A DNA stretch of 64,000 bases from Streptomyces sp. 549 (GCF_030124175.1 NZ_JASKMT010000021.1:1-64000), one strand, 5' to 3'; shown: positions 1 to 8,757, counted from the first letter of the stretch. Notes: generated from the sequence alone by a model not told the origin. Made by a program: numbers and translations.

Positions 1-87
1 CTGCCCCGCCCCCGCCCCCGCCCCCGCGAGCCGCGTCGGCTCTCCGGCCGTCGGCCCTCGGCCGCGGCGCCGGGGCACCGCAGGGCA

Positions 88-120
88 GCCCACCGGCCTT
101 CCCCCACGGGGCCGGTGGGC
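88..120. terminator. GC-rich hairpin, probable terminator
   Basis: Perfect 11-bp inverted repeat (arms 88-98 and 110-120) with an 11-nt loop, in the gene-free stretch 1-222. It would end a transcript entering from the left edge, but no such gene is visible. Bases 1-27 are a short tandem of a C5G hexamer. No promoter was recognised here. Confidence 0.5.
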
Positions 121-222
121 CGATCCGCCCTCCAGGTGTGATGTGGCAGAGTCGGCGGCGGACGCCTGCCGTCGGCGCGTCCACACGAACCGACGTCAAC
201 GCAGCGGAAGCGGGTGCGGGTC

Positions 223-1614
223 ATGGGAGCCGGTCAGCGCATGGTGGTCGTCGGCGGTGACGCGGCGGGCATGTCGGCCGCGTCAGCGGCCCGCCGGCTC
301 AGGAGGCCCGGGGAACTGGAGATCGTCGCCTTCGAGCGGGGCGCCTTCACCTCGTACTCCGCCTGCGGCATTCCCTACTGGGTCGGTGGCGACGTCGAGT
401 CGCGCGACGACCTGATCGCGCGCAGCCCCGAGGAGCACCGGGCCCGCGGCATCGACGTGCGCACCCGTACCGAGGTGACCCGGATCGACCTGGACCGCCG
501 CCGGGTGCTGGCCCGTTCGGCGGACTCCGGCGAGGAGAGCTGGACGCCCTTCGACGAACTGGTGATCGCCACCGGCGCCCGGCCGCTGCGCCCGCCCCTG
601 CCCGGCGTCGACGCGCCCGGGGTGCACGGCGTGCAGTCCCTCTCCGACGGCGAGGCGCTGCTGGCCGAGGTGGACCGGCTGCGCGACGCCGCCGAGGCGC
701 CCCGGGCGGTGGTGGTGGGCGCCGGCTACATCGGCGTCGAGATGGCGGAGGCGCTGGTGCGCCGCGGCTACCGGGTGACGGTCCTGGACCGCGCCGAGCA
801 GCCGATGGCCACCCTCGACCCCGACATGGGTGAACTGGTCGCTGAGGCGATGCGCGGTATGGGCATCACCACCGCCATGGGCGCCGCCGTCACCGAGGTG
901 GAGACCGGTGAGGACGGCCGGGCGGTCGCGGTGCTCACCGAGGAGGAGCGCTATCCGGCGGAGCTGGTGGTGCTCGGCCTCGGGGTCCGTCCGGAGACCG
1001 CGCTGGCCCGTGAGGCGGGACTTCCCCTGGGGGAGGCGGGCGGCCTGCTGACCGACCTCGCCCAGCGGGTCCGGGGCCACGAGGGCGTCTGGGCGGGCGG
1101 CGACTGCGTGGAGGTGACCGACCTGCTCACCGGCGGCACCCGGCACGTGGCGCTCGGCACGCACGCCAACAAGCAGGGCCAGGTGATCGGCACCAACATC
1201 GGGGGCGGCTACGCGACCTTCCCCGGTGTGGTGGGCACCGCGGTGAGCAAGGTGTGCGACCTGGAGATCGCCCGTACCGGCCTGCTCGAACAGCAGGCGG
1301 CGGACGCCGGGTTCCGCTTCGTCACGGCGACCGTCGAGTCCACCAGTCGGGCCGGCTACTTCCCCGGGGCCGCCCCGATGCGGGTGAAGATGCTCGCCGA
1401 GCACCGCACCGGGCGGCTGCTGGGCGTGCAGATCGTCGGCCGCGAGGGCGCAGCCAAGCGGGTGGACGTCGCGGCGGTGGCGCTCACCGCGGGCATGACG
1501 GTCGAGCAGATGACGGCGCTCGACCTCGGGTACGCGCCGCCGTTCGCCCCGGTGTGGGACCCGGTGCTGGTCGCCGCTCGCAAGGCCACCGCCCAGGTAC
1601 GCGCCCGAGCCTGA
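223..1614 (+). CDS. FAD-dependent pyridine nucleotide-disulfide oxidoreductase (CoA-disulfide reductase / NADH oxidase type)
   Basis: Cytoplasmic flavoprotein of 463 residues. The N-terminal FAD motif VVVGGDAAGMSAAS is followed by SYSACGIPYW, which carries the single redox cysteine typical of CoA-disulfide reductases and NADH oxidases. A second Rossmann motif, VVVGAGYIGVEMAEAL, binds NAD(P)H near residue 165, and WAGGDCVEV is the second FAD contact. The C-terminal dimerisation domain contains KVCDLEIARTG. The family reduces CoA disulfide, persulfide or O2; the substrate cannot be read from sequence. The ATG at 223 has a GGAAG-like ribosome site 12 nt upstream; GTG 214 and ATG 241 are alternatives. 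The gene is monocistronic and ends at a strong hairpin shared with the convergent VanZ-like gene. Confidence 0.9.
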   Translation: MGAGQRMVVVGGDAAGMSAASAARRLRRPGELEIVAFERGAFTSYSACGIPYWVGGDVESRDDLIARSPEEHRARGIDVRTRTEVTRIDLDRRRVLARSADSGEESWTPFDELVIATGARPLRPPLPGVDAPGVHGVQSLSDGEALLAEVDRLRDAAEAPRAVVVGAGYIGVEMAEALVRRGYRVTVLDRAEQPMATLDPDMGELVAEAMRGMGITTAMGAAVTEVETGEDGRAVAVLTEEERYPAELVVLGLGVRPETALAREAGLPLGEAGGLLTDLAQRVRGHEGVWAGGDCVEVTDLLTGGTRHVALGTHANKQGQVIGTNIGGGYATFPGVVGTAVSKVCDLEIARTGLLEQQAADAGFRFVTATVESTSRAGYFPGAAPMRVKMLAEHRTGRLLGVQIVGREGAAKRVDVAAVALTAGMTVEQMTALDLGYAPPFAPVWDPVLVAARKATAQVRARA

Positions 1615-1615
1615 C

Positions 1616-1668
1616 CCGCCGTGTGCCGTACGCGCTGTGGCCCCGGGCCCGGGTACGGCACACGGCGG
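1616..1668. terminator. Bidirectional terminator hairpin
   Basis: Perfect 16-bp inverted repeat (1616-1631 and 1653-1668) filling the gap between two convergent genes that end at 1614 and 1670. It can therefore terminate both transcripts. Confidence 0.85.
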
Positions 1669-1669
1669 A

Positions 1670-2320
1670 TCAGGGCGCGGGATCCGGCTCGGGTTGCGGC
1701 TCCGCCGGCTTCCTGCGGCGCTGCCACCAGTGCCGGCGGTGCGGATGCACCGCACGTCCCAGGCGGCGGCCGATCAGCAGGTACCCGAGCAGGGCGCCGG
1801 AGGTGTTGAGGATGACGTCGTCGATGTCGAAGGTGCGGCCCGTGATCAGCGCACCCTGCACCAGCTCCACCAGCATCATCACGGCCGCCGTGGTGAACAC
1901 GACCCGGAGCAGCCCGCGGGTCTGCGGGGCCAGCACGGGCAGCAGGATGCCGAACGGTACGCCGAGCGCGATGTTGCCGCCCACCTGTTTGACGGCGTCC
2001 TGGAACGCGGGCTGCGCGAGGTAGTTGGTGATGGAGGCGCCCGGCTCCAGGTTGCTGTACGTCAGGGACTCCGACGCCGCCGAGGGCTCCAGCGTCAGCC
2101 GCGAGAGCACCGCGGCGAACACCACCATGCCCGCGAAGGCCACCACCACCAGCACCGCACGCAGCGCCGGCCTCAGCCCGCCGCGGGGCGCCGGTTCGGC
2201 CGGTACGGGGGCGCGGGGACGCTCGGACGTGCCTGCTTCCTCCGGGCTGGGCGGCCGGTCCGCCGGTGGTGCGCCGGCGGGGACGGCCTTGGGCTGACTG
2301 CGGGTCCTGAATGTGCGCAC
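1670..2320 (-). CDS. VanZ-like family membrane protein
   Basis: 216-residue membrane protein. A Pro-rich cytoplasmic N-terminus precedes a first membrane helix (LRAVLVVVAFAGMVVFAAVL). The VanZ signature follows: NIALGVPFGILLPVL, then a helix with MMLVELVQGALITGRTFDIDDVILNTSGALLGY. VanZ proteins were named for a teicoplanin-resistance accessory protein, but most actinobacterial members have no known substrate. GTG 2320 is chosen because GGGGAG lies 6 nt upstream; the frame stays open to 2446 without a better start. There is no resistance cluster nearby, so a specific glycopeptide role is not supported. Confidence 0.8.
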   Translation of the reverse strand: MRTFRTRSQPKAVPAGAPPADRPPSPEEAGTSERPRAPVPAEPAPRGGLRPALRAVLVVVAFAGMVVFAAVLSRLTLEPSAASESLTYSNLEPGASITNYLAQPAFQDAVKQVGGNIALGVPFGILLPVLAPQTRGLLRVVFTTAAVMMLVELVQGALITGRTFDIDDVILNTSGALLGYLLIGRRLGRAVHPHRRHWWQRRRKPAEPQPEPDPAP

Positions 2321-2480
2321 GAGCGGCTCCCCGGTCAGAGTATGCGCTGCCTCGGCAGCAGTTACCCCTTCAACCGCATGCCATGCACGCGGAGTTTCGG
2401 CGTGCCTCCGGGTTCCCCGGCGCATGGCGTCATTTGGTATGGACATGGCGCTTCTGAGTTCCTACGCTACCCCGAAAGGC

Positions 2481-2494
2481 TGAGATCGATCTCA
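2481..2494. promoter_or_regulatory. 14-bp perfect palindrome
   Basis: TGAGATCGATCTCA is fully self-complementary and lies between the VanZ-like gene and the protease pseudogene. It could be an operator of the lost protease gene or of the divergent gene; its binder is unknown. Confidence 0.35.
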
Positions 2495-2535
2495 CCTTCG
2501 TGGTCGGACGTGCGGTCGGCCCCCACCACCTTCGC

Positions 2536-3102
2536 GCCGGAACCGTCGGCGGCGACCCCTACTACACCGGCAACGAGTGCGCTGCTCCATCGGCTTCTCC
2601 GTCCGGGGCGGCTTCGTGACGGCCGGGCACTGCGGTCGCGCCGGGGACACCGTGCGCGGCTGGGGCGGCTCCCAGATGGGCACCTTCCGGGGCTCCTCGT
2701 TCCCCGGCGACGACTACGCCTACGCCAGCATCGGGCACGGCTGGTGGACGGAACCGGTGGTCCTCGGCTGGGGCGCGACCTCCGACCGGCTGGTGCGCGG
2801 CTCGGCGGAGGCGCCCGTCGGGGCGTCGGTCTGCCGCTCCGGGTCCACCACCGGCTGGCACTGGCACGGCGCCGGCGAAGAACGAGACCGTCAACCACAG
2901 CGACGGCACGCAGGTCCGCGAGATGACCAAGACCAGCGTGTGTGCGCAGCCGGACGACTTCGGAGGCGCCTACATCGGCGGCGACCAGGCGCAGGGCGTG
3001 ACCTCCGGTGGCTGGGGCAACCGCTCCACGGGCGGTGAGACATGGCACCAGCCGGTCAACGAGATCCTGGCCCGGTACGGCCTGGCGCTGCACACCGTCT
3101 GA
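2536..3102 (+). pseudogene. Streptogrisin-type serine protease (S1E), broken
   Basis: Remnant of a secreted chymotrypsin-like protease of the streptogrisin/alpha-lytic group. Readable blocks are GTVGGDPYYTGN, CSIGFSVRGGFVTAGHCG (with the catalytic His), FPGDDYAYA (with the catalytic Asp), GASVCRSGSTTGWH and GVTSGGWGN...NEILARYGLALHTV. The blocks sit in three frames, with shifts near 2577 and 2875. The GDSGG active-site block reads DDFGG, so the nucleophilic serine is a phenylalanine. The signal peptide and propeptide are missing. It is dead as a protease on three independent grounds. Confidence 0.85.
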
Positions 3103-3367
3103 CAATCGCGCGGGCCGGGTAGCAAGGGGCAGCAGGGTCGGGAACCGGCCGATCCCACCGACCGGATTCGGCCACCTCCGACTGCCCCGAGCGCGGTCGG
3201 CCGGATCGTGGCTCTGCTTGCCGCCCTCCCGTCCGTGGGGCGGTGGCGGGCGTCCGTGACCCGCAAGGTGATCAGTAGTACATAACGGACAGAACTCAAA
3301 TGTCCGGTCCGTGTCCCAAGTGAGGATCGCCCTCTTGCCGCCGGGTGATTTCCGGCGTCTGCTCGTG

Positions 3368-3392
3368 GTTGTCACCGAGATGCGGTGACAAC
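3368..3392. promoter_or_regulatory. Inverted repeat just upstream of secreted-protein start
   Basis: Perfect 9-bp arms (3368-3376, GTTGTCACC; 3384-3392) with a 7-nt spacer, ending 16 nt before the ATG at 3409 and next to the ribosome site. It may be an operator or a 5'UTR hairpin. A second short repeat (CGGACA...TGTCCG, about 3286-3307) lies further upstream. Confidence 0.45.
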
Positions 3393-3408
3393 CAGAGGGG
3401 TGAGGGAA

Positions 3409-3972
3409 ATGCGCAGATCGGCATCGGTGCTCAGCATCATGGCCCTGCTGGGGGCCGGACTCACACTGGCCTCGGCGCCGGCGGCCACGTCGGCGAGCTG
3501 CTCGACCACCTGGGGCAGCCTGCCCAAGTCGTCGGCCGCCTCGACCCACCGGCCGCTGGAGAACATCAGGACCGGCCGCCACGACTGCTTCGACCGGATG
3601 GTGTTCGACGTGCGGGGCGCCACCTCGTCGACGCCCGTCGGCTACCGCGTGCAGTACGTGAGCGAGCTGCGGCAGGACGGCAGCGGCAAGCGCATCCCGG
3701 TCTCCGGAGGCGCGGTCATCGAGGTGCGGGTCGCGGCCCCGAGCTACGACCCGGAGACCGGCAGCCCGACCTATCCGGGACGGGCCGGACGGGCCCTGCC
3801 GAACGTCGACCTGACGGGCTACCGCACCTTCCGTGACGCCCGGTTCGGCGGCAGCTTCGAGGGCGACACGCAGGTAGGCCTCGGGGTGCGGGCCCGGCTG
3901 CCGTTCCGCGCGTTCCAGACCGGCGGACGGGTCGTGGTGGACGTCGCCCACACCTGGGCGTCGAGCAGCTGA
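3409..3972 (+). CDS. Secreted AMIN-like domain protein, function unknown
   Basis: 187 residues starting with a Sec signal peptide (MRRSASVLSIMALLGAGLTL, probable Ala-rich cleavage near residue 30). The mature part contains the beta-rich pattern HDCFDRMVFDVRG, GYRVQYV and a C-terminal GRVVVDVAHTW, as in actinobacterial secreted proteins with an AMIN-like fold. Two cysteines may form a disulfide. The ATG at 3409 is preceded by GAGGGGTGAGGG, a strong ribosome site, and is preferred to the open frame from 3385. The role is unknown; the family suggests cell-surface polysaccharide or wall contact, which is inference. Confidence 0.75.
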   Translation: MRRSASVLSIMALLGAGLTLASAPAATSASCSTTWGSLPKSSAASTHRPLENIRTGRHDCFDRMVFDVRGATSSTPVGYRVQYVSELRQDGSGKRIPVSGGAVIEVRVAAPSYDPETGSPTYPGRAGRALPNVDLTGYRTFRDARFGGSFEGDTQVGLGVRARLPFRAFQTGGRVVVDVAHTWASSS

Positions 3973-4054
3973 CGCCGCCGGGCACCGGCCCGCCGCAGGC
4001 GGCGGCACCCGCGACGGCGGGCCGGCACGGCGAGGGAGGGGCGCGGCGGTGCGG

Positions 4055-4939
4055 TCACTTCGGTGAGCCCGGCCCGTATGCCCAGTCCAGCATGCGCTGG
4101 GCGTCACGGAAGCGGTCCGCACTGTTCAGTGCCACTCCCACCACCGTGCGGCCGTTGCGCTTCGCGGCGAACAGCAGGCAGGGGCCCGCGGTCGTGCCGG
4201 ACCCCGTCTTGACTCCGACGGTGCCGGAGTAGGTGCCGAGCAGCTTGTTGGTGTTGTACCAGGTGTAGACGCGGCCGTTGGCCGCCTTCTGCCGGGTGCT
4301 GGGGGACTTCACGACGGTGGTGAACGTCGTGTTGCCGAGCGCGCGGCGCCCGAGTCTGGCCAGGTCCCTGGGGGTGGAGTGGTTGCGGCCTCCGGTGGAC
4401 ACGCCGTCGAACGAGTCGAAGCGGGTCCTGGTCATGCCGAGCGACTCGGCCTTCTTGTTCATCCGGGCGACGAACGACCTGGTGCGGGCCTGGGCTGTGG
4501 TGCCGGTGCCGAACGTGTCCGCCAGGGCGTAGGCGGCGTCGCAGCCGGAGGGCAGCATCAGTCCGTACAGCAACTGGCCCACCGTCAGCCGGTCGCCCTT
4601 CTTCAGGTCGGCCGTGCTGGCGCCGTGCTCGGCGACATGGTCCCGGTACGCCTGCTTCACGGTGACCCGCCTCGACAGGTCCATCCCGGGCGTCTCCAGT
4701 ACCACGACGGCCGTCATGACCTTGGTGACGCTGGCCATCGGCCGCTGGGTGTCGGCGGTGCGGTTCCACAGGGCCTTGTTCCGCTGGCCGTCCAGCAGGT
4801 AGGCGCCCTGGGCCCGCACCCCGGAGGGGCCGCCGGGGGCGGCCTGGGCCGCGCCGGCCGGAACCAGCAGGGCCACCGCGACACACGACGCCACCGCCCC
4901 GGCCCGTCCTCGGACGCGGAGCCGCTGTCCTGCTGCCAT
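4055..4939 (-). CDS. D-alanyl-D-alanine carboxypeptidase (S11 penicillin-binding protein)
   Basis: 294-residue exported low-molecular-weight PBP that trims the terminal D-Ala of peptidoglycan stems. The signal peptide covers residues 1-33 (AVALLVPAGAAQAA). Catalytic motifs are SVTK (Ser70, Lys73), SGC at 131-133 where most relatives have SxN, and KTG at 244-246. The Cys variant SGCDAAYALA is common in actinobacterial members, so activity is likely. There is no C-terminal membrane helix, so it is probably released or loosely wall-bound. ATG 4939 has GGAAGGAG 9 nt upstream. Region 4940-5320 between this gene and the next contains the promoter described below. Confidence 0.92.
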   Translation of the reverse strand: MAAGQRLRVRGRAGAVASCVAVALLVPAGAAQAAPGGPSGVRAQGAYLLDGQRNKALWNRTADTQRPMASVTKVMTAVVVLETPGMDLSRRVTVKQAYRDHVAEHGASTADLKKGDRLTVGQLLYGLMLPSGCDAAYALADTFGTGTTAQARTRSFVARMNKKAESLGMTRTRFDSFDGVSTGGRNHSTPRDLARLGRRALGNTTFTTVVKSPSTRQKAANGRVYTWYNTNKLLGTYSGTVGVKTGSGTTAGPCLLFAAKRNGRTVVGVALNSADRFRDAQRMLDWAYGPGSPK

Positions 4940-5180
4940 CTGCACGCTCTCCTTCCGCCGGCCCCCACCACGGGGCCGAAGCAGCCGGATCATTGCATGT
5001 CGGTGCAGAAACGGCGGACTCGTACGACAAGCCCACGAATGACATGGGCTCAACGGGTGAGCGCGGCGGGCGCAAGCGGTCGAAGCCGGTCGCTTCCGAT
5101 CGGCAGTGTCGAACGGTCGTGCGCTGCCCGTGTCCGGGTGCGGCTGTGCGCGACTCGGGGCCGCAGTGGACGCGGTGGGA

Positions 5181-5209
5181 TTGCCGTCGTCAGCGGCGCG
5201 CCCTATACA
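5181..5209 (+). promoter_or_regulatory. Candidate sigma-70-type promoter
   Basis: TTGCCG (5181-5186), a 17-nt spacer and TATACA (5204-5209), about 110 nt upstream of the saccharopine-dehydrogenase-like gene. Three head-to-tail copies of GTGTCGG(T/A) at 5221-5244 begin at the expected transcription start and could be a regulator site. Confidence 0.5.
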
Positions 5210-5320
5210 GAGAGTGCTGTGTGTCGGTGTGTCGGTGTGTCGGACACCCGTCCGGGCTGTCCGTGTCGGGCGGCGCGGTGCCGGGCGAGCGCCGGCACCG
5301 GACCGGGAAGAGGTGGCCGG

Positions 5321-6559
5321 ATGCGGATTCTCCTGGTGGGTGCCGGTGGGGTGGGCACGGCGATCACTCGTGTCGCCGCGCGTCGCGACTTCTTCGAGCA
5401 CCTCGTGGTGGCCGACCGGGATCCGGCCAGGGCCGACCGGGCGGTCGCCGGCACCGGCGGCGGCGATCCGCGGTTCACCGCCGCCACGGTCGACGCGACG
5501 GACCGGCGCGCGGTCGGCGAACTGCTGCGCGCCCACCGCTGCGATGTGCTGCTCAACGCCACCGACCCGCGGTTCGTGATGCCGCTGTTCGAGGCGGCGC
5601 TCGACGGTCGGGCCCACTACCTGGACATGGCCATGTCCCTGTCCTCGCCGCACCCCACCAGCCCCTGGTCCGAGTGCGGGGTGAAGCTGGGCGACGCGCA
5701 GTTCGCGCGGCACGCCGACTGGCGGCAGGCCGGCCTCCTGGCGCTGGTGGGCATGGGCGTCGAACCCGGGCTGTCGGACGTCTTCGCCCGCTACGCCAGC
5801 GACGAGCTGTTCGACACCGTCGACGAGATCGCCGTACGCGACGGCGCCGACCTGCGCATCGACGGGTACACGTTCGCGCCCACGTTCAGCATCTGGACCA
5901 CCATCGAGGAGTGCCTGAACCCGCCGGTGGTCTGGGAGCGGGACCGCGGCTGGTTCACCACCGAGCCCTTCAGTGAGCCGGAGGTCTTCGACTTCCCCGA
6001 GGGCATCGGCCCGGTGGAGTGCGTCAACGTCGAGCACGAGGAGGTTCTGCTCGTGCCCCGCCGGCTCGACGCGCGGCGGGTGACGTTCAAGTACGGGCTC
6101 GGCGCCGAGTTCACCGACGTGCTGCGCACCCTGCACACCTTGGGGCTGGACCGAACGGACCCGGTCGAGGTCACTGCGGCAGGCGGTGGAACCGCCCGCG
6201 TCTCACCGCGGGACGTCGTCGCGGCCTGCCTGCCGGACCCGGCGCTGCTGGGCGACCGGATGCGCGGCCGGACCTGTGCCGGGACGAGGGTGACGGGCCT
6301 GCGCGACGGCCGCCGGCGCGAGGTGTACCTGTACCACGTGGTGGACAACGCCTGGTCGATGCGGGAGTACGGCAGCCAGGCGGTGCTGTGGCAGACCGCG
6401 ATCAACCCGGTCGTCGCCCTGGAACTGCTCGCCCACGGCGTCTGGTCGGGCTCGGGCGTGCTGGGGCCCGAGGCGTTCCCACCGATTCCGTTCCTCGACC
6501 TGCTGGGGGAGTACGGCTCTCCCTGGGCGATGCGGGAGGACGTCCCGGCCGCCGGTTGA
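5321..6559 (+). CDS. Saccharopine dehydrogenase-like NAD(P)-dependent oxidoreductase
   Basis: 412 residues. The N-terminal Rossmann fold begins MRILLVGAGGVGTAI, and the central domain has the saccharopine-dehydrogenase pattern CDVLLNATDPRFVMPLFEAAL and GMGVEPGLSDVFARYAS. The family oxidatively cleaves or forms secondary amines such as saccharopine or carboxynorspermidine; the substrate here is unknown. ATG 5321 follows GGGAAGAGG at 8-nt spacing. The next gene, an alpha/beta hydrolase 118 bp downstream on the same strand, may form a two-step pathway with it (inference). Lysine-catabolic or polyamine genes are not adjacent. Confidence 0.85.
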   Translation: MRILLVGAGGVGTAITRVAARRDFFEHLVVADRDPARADRAVAGTGGGDPRFTAATVDATDRRAVGELLRAHRCDVLLNATDPRFVMPLFEAALDGRAHYLDMAMSLSSPHPTSPWSECGVKLGDAQFARHADWRQAGLLALVGMGVEPGLSDVFARYASDELFDTVDEIAVRDGADLRIDGYTFAPTFSIWTTIEECLNPPVVWERDRGWFTTEPFSEPEVFDFPEGIGPVECVNVEHEEVLLVPRRLDARRVTFKYGLGAEFTDVLRTLHTLGLDRTDPVEVTAAGGGTARVSPRDVVAACLPDPALLGDRMRGRTCAGTRVTGLRDGRRREVYLYHVVDNAWSMREYGSQAVLWQTAINPVVALELLAHGVWSGSGVLGPEAFPPIPFLDLLGEYGSPWAMREDVPAAG

Positions 6560-6677
6560 CGGCGACCGGTCGGACTGGTGTGCGCGGCATGCCCTCGAAG
6601 GGGTGGCTCGCGTGCTTTCGAGGTGCTTCGGGTGGTAGAGATCGCAGTTCGACAACCGCGTTCCTGGGAGCCCTTCG

Positions 6678-7649
6678 GTGTCACACACCCCCATTCCTCA
6701 TCAGTCCGCGGCGATCACCGCAGGCGTGGCACGGCCCGAGCCGGTCGCTGCGGGCCGCGTCGAGGAACACCACCTGCGCTTCGCGGACTTCGCCTTCACG
6801 TGCCGCGTGCTCACGCAGGAGCAGCCGGTGGCGCCGCCGCTGCTGCTGCTCGGCGGGTCCTCGCAGGACCGGTACTCCTGGGTGCGGCACGAGCGTTGGC
6901 TCGGCCGGCTGTCGTCGGTGATCACCGTCGACCTGCCCGGCTACGGCACCTCGGACTTCCTCCCGGCCCGCTACGGGATCGACTTCCTGGCCGCCGCCAC
7001 CCGGCACATGCTGACCGAACTGGGCATCACCCGCGTCAACCTGGTGGGCGCCTGCTTCGGCGGCGCCATCGCGGTGCGGTTCGCCCAGCACTACCCGCAG
7101 ATGCTGGAACGCCTGATGCTGGTCGGCATGACGACGCGGGTCCCCGACGACTACGCGGAGAGTGCCGCACGATGGCGCGGCATGGTCGCCGAGGGCAGGA
7201 CCGCCGACATCGCCGACGAACTGGTCCAGCGTTTCGTCTCCTCGCCCGCCGCCGGCCCGGTCCGCAGGCAGGCGGCGATGGCGCGCTTCCTGCACCGCCA
7301 GTTCGTCGAGCAGGGGCCGCGAGAGCTGGAGATGTGGGTGGAGCACAACACCCGACTGGCGGCACACGAGTGGTACCGCCCCGAGCCGCTGCCCAGGCTG
7401 CCGGCTCTGGTCGTCACCGGGGAGCACGACACGCTCACCACACCGTGCATGGGGCGGGACGTCGCCCGGTGCCTGCCCGCGGCCCGGTTCACCACGCTCA
7501 AGGAGTCGGACCATCTCGCGCCCGTGGAGCGCATGGCCGAGTTCTCCGAACTCGTCGCGCTGTTCTGCACCGACCAGCCTTTCGACGACCTGCCGTCGTG
7601 CAATCCCGTCGAGCTGATCGAGGGCGGTTTCGCCGCGGCCGGGGTCTGA
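6678..7649 (+). CDS. Alpha/beta hydrolase with cysteine nucleophile elbow
   Basis: 323-residue alpha/beta hydrolase. The core begins LLLLGGSSQDRYSWVRH (oxyanion region), then VDLPGYGTSDF. The nucleophile elbow reads VGACFGG, so the usual Ser is Cys. The acid is probably the Asp in VTGEHDTL and the base the His in KESDHLAPVE. A Cys nucleophile is known in dienelactone hydrolase and a few natural-product hydrolases or thioesterases. GTG 6678 has GGGAG about 8 nt upstream. It lies downstream of the saccharopine-dehydrogenase-like gene and is probably co-transcribed. No signal peptide. Substrate unknown. Confidence 0.85.
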   Translation: MSHTPIPHQSAAITAGVARPEPVAAGRVEEHHLRFADFAFTCRVLTQEQPVAPPLLLLGGSSQDRYSWVRHERWLGRLSSVITVDLPGYGTSDFLPARYGIDFLAAATRHMLTELGITRVNLVGACFGGAIAVRFAQHYPQMLERLMLVGMTTRVPDDYAESAARWRGMVAEGRTADIADELVQRFVSSPAAGPVRRQAAMARFLHRQFVEQGPRELEMWVEHNTRLAAHEWYRPEPLPRLPALVVTGEHDTLTTPCMGRDVARCLPAARFTTLKESDHLAPVERMAEFSELVALFCTDQPFDDLPSCNPVELIEGGFAAAGV

Positions 7650-7683
7650 GCCCGACCGCGGCGGAACCGACCGCCGTGGCGGG

Positions 7684-8076
7684 TCAGCCGGGGAAGCAGA
7701 CGGCGTAGACCGTCACCGGCAGCCCCTGGATCTCCTCGTCGGTGTCCTTGCTGCCCTTCTTGGACTCCTTCTTGCCCTTCTTGGGCTTCTTGACCTCCAC
7801 CTCGCCCCAGGCGCCGCCCTCCCAGCCCCGGCCGTCCGCGGTCGGCCGGGAGCGGAACGCGGTGACCTCGTCGTCGTGGTCGACGTCCACGCCGCCGCCG
7901 GTGGCCACATGGCCCCCGGGGCAGCGCACGGTCACGTCGCCGTAGCCGCTCTCGGAGACCAGGGTGGAGGAGGCCGGCGGGGTGGCGGCTGCCGCGGCGG
8001 GCACCGCCCCCAGGACGAGGGCGCCGGTGAGTGCGGCGGTGGCAAGGGAAGCGGGGATCCTTCGCTGTGCGGTCAT
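7684..8076 (-). CDS. Secreted hypothetical protein with lysine-rich segment
   Basis: 130 residues: signal peptide to about residue 31 (ALTGALVLGAVPAAAAA), then a small domain starting SGYGDVTVRCPGGHVATGGGVDVD and ending VTVYAVCFPG. Two cysteines near the ends could pair. The block KKPKKGKKESKKGSK interrupts the domain. The CPxGxVATGGG pattern is seen in many short secreted Streptomyces proteins of unknown role. It lies downstream of the channel gene, separated by a strong hairpin. Confidence 0.7.
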   Translation of the reverse strand: MTAQRRIPASLATAALTGALVLGAVPAAAAATPPASSTLVSESGYGDVTVRCPGGHVATGGGVDVDHDDEVTAFRSRPTADGRGWEGGAWGEVEVKKPKKGKKESKKGSKDTDEEIQGLPVTVYAVCFPG

Positions 8077-8164
8077 GGGGCGTTCGTAGCGGAACGCGGC
8101 GCCGGGGTGCGGGCGGCACGCGCGGGGTCGCCGCCGGTGTCCCCTGTCCGGGGGCGGCCTGTCC

Positions 8165-8197
8165 GCCGTCCAGGGGAACGCCGTTCCCCTGGACGGC
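8165..8197 (-). terminator. Hairpin terminator of the channel gene
   Basis: Perfect 15-bp inverted repeat (8165-8179 and 8183-8197) with a 3-nt loop, 30 nt beyond the channel stop codon and upstream of the secreted-protein gene. Confidence 0.75.
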
Positions 8198-8226
8198 GCG
8201 GGCAGCCGGCGAGGGACGAGGGGCCG

Positions 8227-8757
8227 TCAACCGCCGTCGGTGTGCTCCGGCCGACCGGTGAGTCGGCCGCGTATCCGGCGGCTCAGGGCGGTGGCCGCGG
8301 CGGTGAGGAAGACCAGCGCGTACCCGACCTGGGCTATCACGACCAGGCGGGCCGACTGGCCCGTGGGCACGATGTCGCCGTAGCCGATCGTCGCCAGGCT
8401 GACCACGGTGAAGTAGAGCGCGTCCACCCGGGTGTGCAGTCCGGCGAACTGACCGGGCTGCTTGGCGAGCGACAGGTAGGCCGCGGCGAACACGAGCACC
8501 GTGAACCACATGAGGACCGGGATGACCAGGCCGGGCCGGGTGTCGTGCCGGTCGAGCAGCACCTGGGTGATCTGCCGCAGGAGCAGGACGGCGACGAGGG
8601 CCAGCAGCGCCAGCAGCACCAGCCAGCCGTGGACCGGCCGCTCGGGTCCGAAGAAGTCCAGCGGCAGCAGGGCGTAGGCGGCGGACAGACCGCAGAGCGC
8701 ACCGAGCCCGACCGCCCAGGGCCGTACCCGGCCCGGCCGCGTACCGCTGCTCGTCAA
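8227..8757 (-). CDS. Two-pore-helix type potassium channel family protein
   Basis: 176-residue inner-membrane protein with about four hydrophobic segments. The last two flank a pore loop carrying the K+ selectivity filter TIGYGD (YFTVVSLATIGYGDIVPTG), so the C-terminal half is a standard Ion_trans_2 pore. No cytoplasmic RCK/TrkA-N gating domain follows. The start is an unusual TTG at 8757, supported by GGGAGG 5 nt upstream. It probably assembles as a tetramer (family knowledge) and sets membrane potential or K+ flux. Confidence 0.88.
   Translation of the reverse strand: MTSSGTRPGRVRPWAVGLGALCGLSAAYALLPLDFFGPERPVHGWLVLLALLALVAVLLLRQITQVLLDRHDTRPGLVIPVLMWFTVLVFAAAYLSLAKQPGQFAGLHTRVDALYFTVVSLATIGYGDIVPTGQSARLVVIAQVGYALVFLTAAATALSRRIRGRLTGRPEHTDGG

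Noticed and set aside
283..1755. 490-codon minus-strand open frame opposite the disulfide oxidoreductase gene
   Set aside because: Composition is His/Arg/Gly-rich shadow of GC-biased coding; the plus strand carries clear flavoprotein motifs.
1670..2320. Glycopeptide resistance cluster based on the VanZ-like gene
   Set aside because: No vanHAX-like or two-component genes are adjacent; VanZ-like proteins are common without resistance.
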